64,000 bases of DNA from Corynespora cassiicola. Its lineage: Eukaryota; Ascomycota; Dothideomycetes; Pleosporales; Corynesporascaceae. This document shows, in pieces, positions 12,300 through 23,355 of the stretch; positions within the stretch are counted from its first letter, which is position 1, and each line of letters begins with the position of its first letter. The notes beneath the pieces are model-generated. The model did not search any database and had not been told where the DNA came from. It worked only from the letters and a program-made list of their open reading frames with translations. A program made the position numbers and the translations under genes. The stretch covers positions 4,340,001-4,404,000 of the forward strand of contig JAEUWY010000002.1 of the NCBI GenBank assembly GCA_022059125.1. The letters run 5' to 3'.

Positions 12300-13470
12300 A
12301 TGCCAACCCTCGCCCTCCACCCCGGCGCCACGGTGCTCGTCACAGGCATAAACGGCCTGCTGGGCAGCCACGTCGCCGACCAGCTGCTCGCGCGCGGCTA
12401 CAAGGTGCGCGGCGCGGTGCGAGGCGTGGGCAAGAATGCGTGGGTGCGCGACTACTTCGTGGCCAGGCATCCGGGCGCGGGGATTGAGCTCGTCGACGTT
12501 CCTGATATCACGGCGCCGGGGTGCTACGATGAGGCTGTCAAAGGTGAGCGCTGCCCCGCCGCAGGGTTGGAGTCCTGGCTGACGACGACGTGGTAGGTGT
12601 GCAGGGCGTCGTGCACCTCGCGTCCCCCCTCGGGGGCGAGGATGCGGATGCGCTGATCCGGACCGCGGTGGAGGGGGGGTTGAATGCGCTGAGGGCTGCG
12701 GCGAAGGAAAAAGGCATCAAAAGGTTTGTGTATACGTCTTCGTCGGTGGCGGCGGTGACGCCGAAGCCGGATACCGAAATCACTGTCCGAGTTACGGATT
12801 TCAATGAAGAAGGGATCAGGGCTGGGCGGAGTAAGGACAGGAAGCCGGGGCTCGCGCTGTATTCGGCCATGAAGACGGAGGCGGAGAAGGCGTGTTGGGA
12901 GTGGGTGAGGGAGAATGAGCCGGGGTTTGCGTTTAGCAGTGTGGTGAGTTTTTCTGGCCATTCGATGGAGTGAGAGGTTGTAGCTGATGCGGTGCTAGCT
13001 TCCGAATGTGAATTTCGGGGAGGTTTTGGTTCCGGAGGAGCAGGGGGCACCTTCGACGGTCGAGTGGGCGAAGATGGCGTTCACGGGTCAGGGGTTCGAT
13101 ATGCTCGCTCAGGTTATTATGCCGCGTAAGGCTATTCCCCTATATATCATCGATGTGTGCTAACAGAAGTGAAACAGAATGGTTCATTAATAACGCTGAT
13201 TGCGCTCTTCTTCATGTTGGAGCACTCATCTATGAAGATGTTTCGGGAGAACGTCTCTTTGGATTTGCGGAACCATTCAATTGGAATGATGTTCTTGCTG
13301 GGTTTAGGAAGCTGTATCCTGAAAAGTCCTTCCCTAAAGATAGAGAACTCGGGATGGATATGAGCAACGTGCCAAATAAGAGGGCATTGGAAGTTCTAGA
13401 ATGCATGAAGGAAGGAAAGGGCTGGGCAGGGCTCGAGGAGAGTTTGGCAGAAATGAGCAAAAATTGGTAA
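12300..13470 (+). CDS. NAD(P)-dependent epimerase/reductase, Gre2-like extended SDR
   Basis: Extended short-chain dehydrogenase of the Gre2/dihydroflavonol-reductase type, which reduces aldehydes or ketones with NADPH. Four exons: 12300-12543, 12597-12943, 12999-13125 and 13178-13470, giving 336 residues. Seen: the Rossmann motif VTGINGLLGSHVA (GxxGxxG), the core HLASPL, the catalytic serine in YTSSSVA, and the catalytic YSAMK (YxxxK). The substrate-binding part (LPNVNFGEVLVPEE) is restored across intron 2. Introns are 53-55 bases with GT-AG ends, and all phases close. The substrate is unknown, and no biosynthetic neighbours suggest one. A final C-terminal helix ends in SKNW. Confidence 0.85.
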
Positions 13471-14766
13471 TTTGGTGGCGATTATCATCATCATCATCAC
13501 TACTATTACCATCACCAGAAAACATCTCAAGAGCCCACAATGTTGATACGTCCAAATCCAAAGAAAGAACTCCATAGCAGTGGTGGATCAATATTTTATT
13601 AGTCCAAGCCTCGGAAAAGACATATCGAGGTCGACAAGAGATTTTACAAGCCCAGTTTTAATGTATCCGCGTTTCCGCACCAAAACCACATTGTTGGCAC
13701 AGCGGATGTATTTTAGCGCACCAGAAAGAACATGATGCAAGAAATGCGGGATTTTTAATGCCAAGGACATTACATTCCTTCAACGTGATTTTAGTCCCGA
13801 ACTCCTTCAGACATGTCCATGAAGCGTTGTAGGTTTTCGTCATCCCATACCAAGCCAAACCCCAGACTTCACCACCAAAAAGACATTTTGGTCTTTTCTA
13901 GAAATTTTTAATCCCTCTCCACATCCTTCACATCTTTCCTCTTTTTAGTATTACCATTCCAGGTATTGAGGAGTTTTGGTTGCAGTGTGTGAGGAGAGCA
14001 AGAGGAGGGCGGAAAGGCGGTCTTTTATGCTTCTCTCAAGGCTCGAGTATGCACCATTGCGGCGCGGGTATTACGTCAACACCACCTTCGAAATTGCGGT
14101 CAGTAGGACAACTTTGATTGCTTTGATGAGCATGAAAACGAAATACCATGCCCTGCTGCCTTCTTTTGGCCCAGTTATTCGGCCATTCCAGGGCTCACAG
14201 GCCCTCTTTGGAGATGAGATATCTCGGAATTGGCGGCCTTGAGTTACGAATGCGAACGACAAAGGCTTCACATGGTACGATTGTACGTAAAGAGAGCACA
14301 TTGATGCCTATTTTCTATTGAAAGCCTTACACGTGTCCTCACCTGGACTCGATTATTGGTAGACTCGGGTCCCCGAGGGCGTGGCTCGAGTTATCTACGT
14401 GTGTGAATTGCTCGGAGGCTCCGAAATGAGTCTTTCAGAAGTCTGGTGATGCATACGTGTGGGAGTTGGTGTGTTTGATCTGTGAGAACGATTTCGGAGG
14501 TTCGGCCGATTCGAGGACATGTTCGGCGCCGATGACGGCGATAAGGTTGATTCGAGATTGAGCCGAGTATACCACTCGAACAGGTGCCAAACATCTCAGA
14601 TAAGCCATAGAGACTCAAAGAAGGACTCGAAGCCAGAGGAAACCGAGATTTCAATGCTTCGTATGCACGGGAAACTGGGTCGTTTATTCGGCATACCACC
14701 ATTATTACCCGTGAAACTAATTCTATGCAAATGTAGAGGTACATGATGAGCAAAAGTGCAATGAAC
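13471..14766. other. Intergenic gap, AT-richer, no gene recognised
   Basis: These 1.3 kb lie between convergent genes. The sequence is AT-richer than its left flank. There is a (CAT/ATC) run near 13483-13500, then only short frames without family resemblance. No tRNA fold or repeat array is evident. Confidence 0.55.
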
Positions 14767-16572
14767 TCAATCCTCGTCGCTTATTTGCCCATCGTCAGTG
14801 TCGTCCTCTACCGTGTTATCCTCTTCTGTTTCGTCCGCTTCCGTGCTATCTTCCTCCGTGCTATCTTCCTCCGTGCTATCTTCCTCCGTGCTATCTTCTT
14901 CCGTGCTATCTTCTTCCGTGCTATCTTCTTCCGCGCTACCCTCTTCCGCACTGCTCTCTTCCGTACTACCCTCTTCCATTCCATCCTCTTCTACTTCTTG
15001 GGTACGTTCCAGTAATATTCCAACTACGTCTTCGTGAAGTTCGGGCAGCTTTCTCATCATTTTGGTGAATTTGCCGGAATCATATCTTACATATTGGGAT
15101 AATTTGTCAGCAATGAAAGTCGAAAGCGTAGTTTTCATGTCCTTGTATGCTGGCAATGGCGCGCCTAGCGTTTTGTATATGTGTCGTGAGAGTTGAAGTA
15201 CCTCGTCTTCTGCCAAAGGTGCAGCGAGCGCGATCTTTATAGCCACATGCTCAAGCAGGTCGTCCATACCCAATTGCTCCCCAGCGTCCCAAGCATCTGC
15301 GCATTGCAAAAGGACTGTAGATCGCTGTTCCTCGTTTTCAACCTCTCGCAATCCAAAGTCCCCACCTTCCAGGTATTCGGCTACCAGCTTGAACTGGCCA
15401 GCATTCATATTCTTCAATGCTGGCTTGACAAATTTCCAACCCTTTGTACCTTTCGGCTGGAGAAAATTGAATCCATGAGTGTTAGACAGTCCCGGCCTCC
15501 TTAAATTCGTATTGTTTCCGACGAAGTAAGGACGTCGATCGATCGCTTCTTTCAGAATGTGGAAAACCTTTCCTTCCTTGCCTACTACGAACTCGACAAA
15601 CTCTTTGCTATCACCACTACAGAAAAGGTAAGCAACCGGATATGTGAAAGAGAGAGTATAAAGCTCACATATCTTCCACAAAGTTTCTACTGAGTCGACC
15701 AATGTTCTTGTCGTTTACTGAGATGTTGGGGGTTGGGGATTGATGGTCAGCGGGAGGAAGATGCGTTCGGATGTCTACCAGGCTTCTCTCAGCTCTTTTT
15801 TGTTTCGTCTTACGAGGTTTCTTTGGGCTTTGTGTTGGTGATGTCGTGGGTAACCACATATTTCTCTTGGTACCGGCGTATTGTGTCATTTCAGTCTCTT
15901 TTGTTTGAAAATCGTGGTCTGGATAGTCGATAAATTCGGCCTCCGAAGGCGTTGGCGAGTTCAATTGCTGAGTTCTCTGGCCTTCTGTCTCGATGCGCCA
16001 GTGGTCGAGATCAAGTTGGGCCTCCAAGGCCGAATCGGTCATTGCTAGTGCTTCTGCATACGCAGGGTCGTTCAGGGTCTTTTCCTCGTCGAAAAATGGC
16101 GTGTATTCGATTATCTCCCCCGGTTCTGCATATTCGCTAGCGGTCTTAGCATCTGGCACCTGCGATACTTCCAGCCTATCTCTTACAATCTCAATCTTGC
16201 TCCCATGATCAGTATCAGGGTGTTGAAACGAATCGGGCGGTTTTTACGAAGATCCTGCGGGGCAAAATCATCAGGACATATCACAGCTGGCCATGGCGGG
16301 CCAGTGGAAGGATCTTTTTGATATAAGATAAAGCATCCTGGTGCTGCGTCTATCATGTTCAGTGTGAACGGGTAGGGGTCGAAAACTTGAGGTTCAGTAT
16401 TTTTGATCGAAGGCGAGCTTTATAGATCTTTCCCAGTGAGATAACTGGTATTTGGATGGTCTTCAATCTGTCGGGATATAATAATGATGGGAATGGGTCC
16501 AAAGGTGAAGTGTTCTGGTTCAAGGTAATAATCGTAAAGATAATTGAACGTCGGCCTATCAAAAAGCCCCAT
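14767..16572 (-). CDS. PWWP-like plus BTB/POZ protein with acidic pentapeptide repeats
   Basis: I read three well-supported exons: about 16356-16187, 16136-15669 and 15616-14767. A further upstream exon may start at ATG 16572 and join through a 60-base intron (GTTATC...CTCAAG). With that start the protein is about 547 residues, otherwise 495. The N-terminal part has GPPWPAVICPDD, like the core of a PWWP chromatin-reader fold. The middle has a BTB/POZ-like segment (EFVVGKEGKVFHILKEAI, RRPYF, then FKLVAEYLEGGDF). The C-terminus is a run of DSTEE units with an acidic end. The 50-base intron GTAAGA...GCTAG restores the frame exactly. The combination suggests a nuclear adaptor, but that is inference. 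The first exon and start are the uncertain parts. Confidence 0.6.
14838..14990 (-). repeat. 15-base coding repeat (DSTEE units)
   Basis: Imperfect tandem repeats of the 15-mer TCCGTGCTATCTTCC (plus strand) lie in the last exon of the PWWP/BTB-like gene and encode acidic DSTEE/GSAEE pentapeptides. The near-identity of adjacent copies suggests recent slippage; the copy number is probably variable between strains. Confidence 0.8.
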
Positions 16573-17072
16573 TTTCTACTAATAAAACCTGTGGTAGAGT
16601 ATATATGCTATACTAGGTGAGCTCTACAACAACTGGGATTTATATTTCAAGGTGCAGACAAAGTAAAGCATCCCGCTCGGTAAGAGACGACAAAAGCTTT
16701 CAGAAGGCCCGTAAGTAAAGGCAGCAGTTTCTACTTGGCCTAAACCAAACCCACCTAGAAACTTGACAAAACGGGTAAGCCATCGCAACCTTGCAGCGCA
16801 CGCCTATCCCAGCCAAGCCGAAGCTGCGGACCTCCGAGCTCACGACAGCCCCGCTTAGTCATCTCACCCATCCACCAATCGCCTCACACACGAACATCTG
16901 GCATCAAGCTCCCTCACCCGTCCGCCGCACCACCACTCCCACACCCTCCTCCCTGCGCCCAACCCCCCAGCGCTCGACCTAGACCTCACCCCGGGCTCCC
17001 CCAACACGCTCCGTCCGCAATCCCCCCCCTGAGTGCGCACCACCCCGATTGACAACCTCCCGTCTCGCAACC
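16573..17072. promoter_or_regulatory. Divergent promoter region, PWWP/BTB gene and SEC11
   Basis: The 500-base interval is AT-rich on the side of the minus-strand gene. It changes sharply to C-rich sequence near 16790 toward SEC11. No gene is recognised. Confidence 0.5.
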
Positions 17073-17707
17073 ATGCTCGGCCTCACCGACATGAAGCCGC
17101 GCCAACTGGCCGCGCAGGTCCTAAACTTCGCCCTCGTCCTGTCGACGGCCTTTATGCTGTGGAAGGGCCTGTCCGTGGCCACGGACTCGCCGTCGCCCAT
17201 CGTGGTGGTGCTGTCGGGATCCATGGAGCCCGCGTTCCAGCGCGGGGACCTGCTGTTCCTGTGGAATCGGGGCATTGACACGCAGGTTGGGGAGATTGTC
17301 GTGTATAATGTCAAGGGCAAGGATATCCCGATTGTGCATCGGGTGGTGAGGAGGTATGGGGGAGGGTGAGTGAAATTGTCTCTTTTCTCAGAAGGGTTGC
17401 TGGACTGGGGGATGGGAGGGTTTCTTTTCAGGGTGCAGTTATTGAGAGGATGATTTGCTGACTGGAGGTTTGTGGTAGGAAAACGCCCCTTAGGCTTCTC
17501 ACCAAGGGTGATAACAACGCCGCCGATGATACCGAGCTCTATGCGCGCGGACAGTCGTTTTTGAACCGCAAGGAGGATGTTATTGGGAGTGTTGTTGGAT
17601 TTATCCCGTTTGTGGGTTATGTCACCATCTTGCTGAGCGAGTATCCATGGCTCAAGCAAGCCATGCTGGGCATTATGGGGTTGATGGTGGTGCTCCAGCG
17701 GGAATGA
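17073..17707 (+). CDS. SEC11: Signal peptidase complex catalytic subunit Sec11
   Basis: Catalytic subunit of the ER signal peptidase complex, which removes signal peptides from secretory proteins. Two exons, 17073-17365 and 17479-17707, give 173 residues, close to the usual 167-180. Seen: an N-terminal membrane segment (about residues 12-35), catalytic Ser in [15 protein letters not shown], catalytic His in IVHRVV, and the catalytic Asp region LLTKGDNN just after the intron. ER signal peptidases use Ser-His-Asp rather than the bacterial Ser-Lys dyad, which fits. A C-terminal hydrophobic stretch ([11 protein letters not shown]) ends the protein. The start at 17073 is the first ATG giving the conserved N-terminus; upstream in-frame codons have no ATG. 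Confidence 0.93.
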
Positions 17708-19426
17708 GGCGGTCCGTCCAAACGCGTTTGCGGACGAAGTCGCTTTGGCTCACCGTCTAGAAGGATCCTTTTATCTTCTGGCAATTTACTTTATTGCTTG
17801 CTTGCTTCGGGGACGTGGAAATGGGTTGCTGCTTGGCATGGGCAGATATACCTCGTCCGTATGGTAGGACGGGCTAGCATGGCAATGCGCTTGGCAAGAA
17901 GCGCGCGGCGTTCCGGTCTTTTGAGGGCGCGATGGGCAAAAAACCATCGCATACTTGTAGAAGATATCCTGTGCAAGAAAGCAGAAAAAAGTCCAGTTCC
18001 GATTTGGCTAGGTACTCTGATGATCATATCCGTGCCGTGTCGTGCCGTGCCCTGTCTGTCGTGAGAGCAATAGACAGACCAGGCTACAAGCACGCGCCCT
18101 GCCCACCACCAACAAGGAAAAGGAGACCACCTGATGACAGGCCCCCAGCAAACCATATTCCCAAAATGTCAACAAATGGAAAAAAATCAAACTAGCAGAA
18201 AAAAAACAGAAAGAAAAAAAAGAAGAACCGATGCGACTGGTGGGGTCTGCAACCATCTCGTTAGCACTCACTCACTCCCTCCTTTCCAAACCGCAGAACA
18301 ACAGAACAAACAATGGAACCAAGCAAGGAAGCGGAGCACATACTCGAACCCACGACCCCTGCTTCAGACCCACATGCATGCACGGATGGAAAATGGGAGA
18401 GCAGTGCCCTAACCACTGGGCCACAGACGCTGCCACCGTTCCGTTCTGCCGACATTGATGCAGACGAGACGTCCAAACCGAGTTTTATACACCCACCTAC
18501 CCTTTTGTTCACTCCCCTCTTCCGCCTTGCTCCAAACGAAGCGTTAGGTAGATGGACGGACAGGTAACGCCTGCCAGAGAGTGAGATACACATGTACCCC
18601 TCTGCAAAACCACACGCACGCCCATGCCTCACGACGAAGCATGCAAAGCTGCCCGTTTGCCGCAAACACCCCCGAAGAGCAGATGGGGGGGGGGGATACG
18701 AGCTACGGCAGCGTTACTGCCGGACTCTGTGCGTGAGAGACACAGGGGAACGGCCTCCCAACACGCGCCTACAACACTGCAGTGACGCCCCATTCCACAG
18801 CCGCCATGTCGCAGTCCCGCGGGCAGCAGGGCCGATATCAATGCTGCGCGCTAAAGGTGGCGATAGGGCTGTGCTGGGTTGGGGGTGGGATTCGAAATAC
18901 CAAGGGCATGAGCAGCGCTACGCTGGGTGGGAGCGGGACGGCACGACCTCATGTCAACACCACAGGTAATGTGATGATGAAGACACGGGCAAAGAAGGGA
19001 AGAAGAAAAGGAAGAGGAAAAGAAGGGAGAGGGGAAAGCATTGCCCATATCAACGCAAGGTTTTCATACCGCAGATAACTTCTAGTGTACATAGTGGTCA
19101 TGAGCTTCGTGATGCCTGCAATAAAGTCCAGCACCGGCGGACCCGAGGGGTCGCCGAAGCCAAAAAAACATCAGGGGTTGAAGCCATGGCCGCATAGATC
19201 GCCTGAGCTTCCTGCGGTCCTTCGGATCGAGTCCTCCTTCTACGACCTAGGATTAAGGAAATGAGGAGAAACAGAGCACACAAAGGAAACTGATCCCTAA
19301 TATCCCAGCCGTGACACCGGAACCGCCCCCCCTGGGGGGGACAAAAGACCATTACGGATGAAGCTCAAGGGACCTCGATCTGTGCGAGAGATCAACTGTG
19401 GGTGGAGAGCGGGAGCGCCGAGAGAT
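17708..19426. other. Intergenic gap containing a tRNA-like relic
   Basis: This 1.7 kb lies between convergent SEC11 and the Nhp6 gene. Apart from the tRNA-like element at 18330-18431 I see only short frames, an A-rich tract near 18178-18230 and a G10 run near 18683-18695. No protein gene is supported. Confidence 0.5.
18330..18431 (-). pseudogene. tRNA-like element with A and B boxes, probably a tRNA pseudogene
   Basis: On the minus strand the sequence has a good A box (TGGCCCAGTGG) with a perfect D stem (GCCC/GGGC). An anticodon stem CTGCT/AGCAG follows, with about 30 extra bases between the arms that could be an intron, then a B box (GGTTCGAGT). The loop would give a CCC anticodon. However, the T stem does not pair (GTGGG against ATGTG) and the acceptor stem pairs for only four bases (AGCG/CGCT). 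It is therefore probably a decayed tRNA gene or a tRNA-derived mobile fragment rather than a working tRNA. Confidence 0.45.
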
Positions 19427-19923
19427 TTACTCGGACTCCTCTTCCTCCTCCTCTTCCCGCTGCGTCGGGGTTAGCAGGCTGTGCGAGGGTCGGGCGGCCG
19501 GGGGAACGGGCGAGGGATGCAACTTACGTCCTGGTACCTGGCCTTCTCCTCCTCGTACCGCTTCTTGTCGGCGGCAGCCTTGGCCTCATAGGGGGCACGC
19601 TGCTTGTCGGTGAGGCCCTTCCACTTCTCACCGAGCATCTTGCCAACCTCGCCTGGGGCGCGTTAGTCAGGGCACGGCAGGCGGATGAGTGGGGCGCGGC
19701 GACTTACCGAACTTGATGCCGGGGTTCTCCTCGCGGACCTTGTCACGCTGGTCGTTGGCGAAGAACATGTAGGCAGAGAGACCGCGCTTGGGGGCGTTGG
19801 GGTCTGCGAGGTCAGAATCATGGCGGCGGACCGGGGGACTGCACGTGACGACTCACCCTTCTTCTTCTTGCCGCCGGTCTCCTTGACGGCCTTCTTGGCG
19901 CGGGTGCTCTTCTCCTTGGGCAT
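19427..19923 (-). CDS. NHP6: HMG-box chromatin protein Nhp6
   Basis: Small non-sequence-specific DNA-bending protein that works with FACT and other chromatin factors in the nucleus. Four exons: 19923-19857, 19803-19708, 19652-19528 and 19459-19427, giving 106 residues. The lysine-rich N-terminus ([15 protein letters not shown]) leads into the HMG box: [18 protein letters not shown], then [33 protein letters not shown] and [15 protein letters not shown] 33-base last exon encodes a short acidic tail ([10 protein letters not shown]). Three of the four exons are under 100 bases, so gene finders may drop the last. All phases close and all introns are GT-AG. Confidence 0.93.
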
Positions 19924-22900
19924 GATGAAGGTTGCTGATTAAGGTCTGGGGTTGGAGGGTCAGTGGTGGGCTGGCGGGATCAAGAGGGTAGAGAGGGCGT
20001 GGTCGGTCGAGCGAGCGAGACGGGGCAGAAATGAGAAGAGGGCACGGCTGGCGGGAGCAAGCACAAGGCCAGGGGAAGGAGCGGTGAAATTGCAGGCAGG
20101 CGTTGTCGCGGTGGTGGGAGCACATGGGGGGGATGCGGTGCAGCGGTGCAGCGGTGCAGCAGGGCCGCTCGCTTTGGTTTGCGCGCGGGCGCAGGTACTC
20201 GGGCGCAAAACACCACGACGCAATGCGACGATGCGCGATTTTTTACAAAAGGAGAGCACGGCAAACTCACAGGAGGGGCAAAAATGGGAAATCTGGAATC
20301 GCAGTGGGAGAGGGAACTGGATTTGGAGTCAGCAGGGCAGCTTGCTGGGCGGGTGCGGCGGCGATGAACAGGAATTGGAACGCGATTCCGGGAGATTTGA
20401 AGAAGCAGAGGCGGCCTCGAGCCAGCAGGGCGCGTGGGAATGGGGAGAAAAACGCGTAATTTTTGGTGGTGGAGGGCGGGCGTGGCCTGGTGCAGCGCGG
20501 GCAGAGGGCAGACGGAGGAGAAGCGAGGACTTACCGGGCGGCGATGTTGGGCTGGCTGGGTGGATTTCGCAGGAGAGCTGCTATGAGGGAAGTTTGGTGA
20601 GGAGAGCCCGCAGAGCAGAGAGAGAGCGGGCAGCTTAGTACTGGAAAGCCAGCGGCGGGCGCGTCACGTGGCCGGCAGCCCAGTGCAGCGCAGCGCAGGG
20701 CATGGCTGGACTGCCCGGCCTGTGGACTAGCCCTCCAGAAGTGTTTACTCCAGGGCCGCCCGCACCGCACCGCACGCACCGCACGCCCCCCCTCACGCCC
20801 TCGCTCCTAGGAGCCCTCCGTCTCCTGCATGCATGCTTGCTTGCTTGCTGAGGACGGCCACGGCCACGGCGGGCGACGGGCGACGGGCGACGGGCGAGGC
20901 CAGACGGGCGCGACGAGGCAGCTCCACGACGACACGGCTACCACCACGGCCATGACACGAAACCGGCCTGCTGCAGCCCCTCTCCTCGCTGCTCTCCCCC
21001 GTGCCCTTCGCCCTCGCCTGCGCTGCGCGCGCGCGTTGCTTCTCCGGCTGTGGCTCTCGCCCTGGGCTGCGCGAGCCTCGCCGGCCCCCTTCGGGCCTCG
21101 CGCGCCGCTGCTGGCCTGGCCGGGCTGTGGTGCTGGCCACCCTACCCGCGCCCGCTGCCCCAAGCTGCTGGCTGCCCGCTGCTCGCTGCTCGCTGCTCGC
21201 ACCGCTGCATTCCTCAGTTTCATGTGGCCGCGTTAGATTGCAGGCCACACAGGCAGCGCCGTGCCATTCGCCTGCTAAGATTCGACGTTATCTCTGCCGT
21301 CGCCGTAGCCGTGGCCGGCACGGCTGGCTGAAGTCTCTCCCCCCCTCGCCCACCCACACACCCACACCCACTCTCACACCCAACCCAGCCCAGCGCCTGC
21401 GCCCTGCGCATACAAGGAGACTGCCCTCCGCGCCCGCAGCATGCACCAGTCCCCCTCGGCAGATGCGTGGCCTGAGGCGTGCGGCGCGACCCTCCCCTCG
21501 CCGTCGCCCACGCCCAAGCCCAAGCCCTTCTTTGATGAGGGCGCATCCGGCCTGCTTCGCGCCTAGTGGAGTCCGCTTTCGTCGCCCGTCGTCATTATGG
21601 AGAGCGCGGTATGGATTCTGCCCAGCCCCCCATCGGCGCCCTGGCCGCTAGCAAGTGATGAGCACTGCGCTTTGTCACAGCAGTATCCTGGCCGCCTCTG
21701 GTTCCCCGACGCCTGGTCTGCAGCTTGCGTGCCGGCCCAGCCAGCCCGGCCAGGCATGCCAGCTCCGCCAGGCCCCAGCGCTGCCTTGGGCCCAAGGGCC
21801 CTTGGGTGCGTCGTGTGAGGAGCGAGCGGGTGGGCGTTGGTTGCGCGTCGTTTCGAAAAGCCCAAACATGCCGTCTGGTCCCCGACCAGCCTTGACCCCA
21901 TGCATCCGCCCGCACCGTCCAGTCCAGCAGCCCAGCACCGACACGCCTGCTGCACGGCTGCACGGCTGCCAGCCCTCCAGGAGCCCAGGAGCCCAGGAGG
22001 CGTGCTCCTCAGCCCCATCTCATCTCTCGCCGCCGTGCCAATCTTTCTGGAACTTGCATCTCTGCATCGGGCCCCATCTCGCCCCATCCCCATCCCATCT
22101 GACCACTGCCCTGCCCTGCCCTGCCCGGCCCTGCCCTGAGGTCGTTCTTGACTTTGGCCCATCCCTGCCGCGGATTATGTCATGGATCAGGGTCGTCGCT
22201 CCGGGAACCGACCGCGCCCGTCCACCTCGACCTCTCGCCGCCCGCCGAGTCCAGACGTCACTCCGTGCTGACCAAGGTACTGTGCAATGGGGCCTCACAC
22301 GCGCAGCCAGCTTTTCAGCCTTCCAGCCTTCTAGCCGCGCCCTCCGTGTGTCTGCTGCTGCCCTTGCCCCTCTCTCGCTCTCCCCCTGCCCGCTCTGCCC
22401 GCCCCATGCCGCCGCGAGAAGCGGAGGACGGATGCGGCATAGCAACCGTTGCGTGGCCAGGTGCTTCGGTGAGCCCTTCTGTCGCACCACACGCGTGAGC
22501 AAAAGGCTAACCGCCGGCCAACAGCTTCTCCAGGTACAGTCATACAACCGCCTCCCATGTGCCACTGCAAGACCGAGTCCCCTCGCCGCAGACCCCTCCC
22601 CAGGTCCACCGGCTCCTTTGTGACGACTACCAACCCCATCGCGCGTCGATCCTGGGTTGGCCCACAAGCGCCGACACCACGCATCCAACCCGCAACCATC
22701 TTCGGAGCATATCGCACGAGACCGGAGACCCGGCCACCGCGCCTACTATTACTATCCGACGGGGCTGCAGTCACACTAGAGGATCGCCAGCGAGCTTTGT
22801 AATGTGCTACGCTCGGTATTTCCACTTCAGCGGGTGCCTAGACCCACCCTACTAGATCCTCCGGAGATGCATAGGCTGCAGTGCCATGGCACCGCGTCTA

Positions 22901-23355
22901 TATGTGCTCCTCCACCTCCTCCTCTCCCCTGGCAACGTGCCCTTGGAATTCCTTCCCCTCGTCCTCCGAACTAACTCCAGTGACTGTCGCCTGTTGCACG
23001 AGGATAGCTTCGCCATGTTCCGAGTGTAGCCTTTCTTCTTTTGTATCCAAGGAGTAGAGGCCTAAGTTCTGCTCTTTCCTCGAGCATTTCCACAAGCAGT
23101 GACTACCGACAAAAGGTATGGTCGTGGGTTGAATTGACCCCGTTGGATTTGTGTGTAATATTGCCTTCAAGGACACTTCGTCTGATGTAGGATCTAACTT
23201 TCAGTCTCGGATGCAATGGGACGGGTCTCGTCTCGTCCTACGCCCGACCACACGATTTGCTCGGAGAATATCCACCTCATGCGAGGTGCACCTTCTGGCG
23301 ACTGTGGGCTTCCCCTTGGATGTGGATGTGAAAAGGGCCAATGGTTGTACTGCCT
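19924..23355. other. Long GC-rich, low-complexity intergenic region
   Basis: These 3.4 kb lie upstream of the Nhp6 gene and downstream of CENP-H. The sequence from about 19,950 to 22,850 is GC-rich with runs of CTGCC, GGGCGAC, CTCGCTG and pyrimidine tracts. Open frames up to 322 codons exist, but they are rich in Pro, Ala, Arg and Ser on both strands and overlap each other. That is what GC-rich DNA gives by chance, and none shows a domain. It may hold a long promoter, a 5' UTR or an unrecognised non-coding RNA; nothing more can be supported. Confidence 0.5.

Noticed and set aside
21655..22623. 322-codon frame in the GC-rich island
   Set aside because: Overlapped by similar frames in other phases and on the other strand; no domain, and composition driven by GC content.
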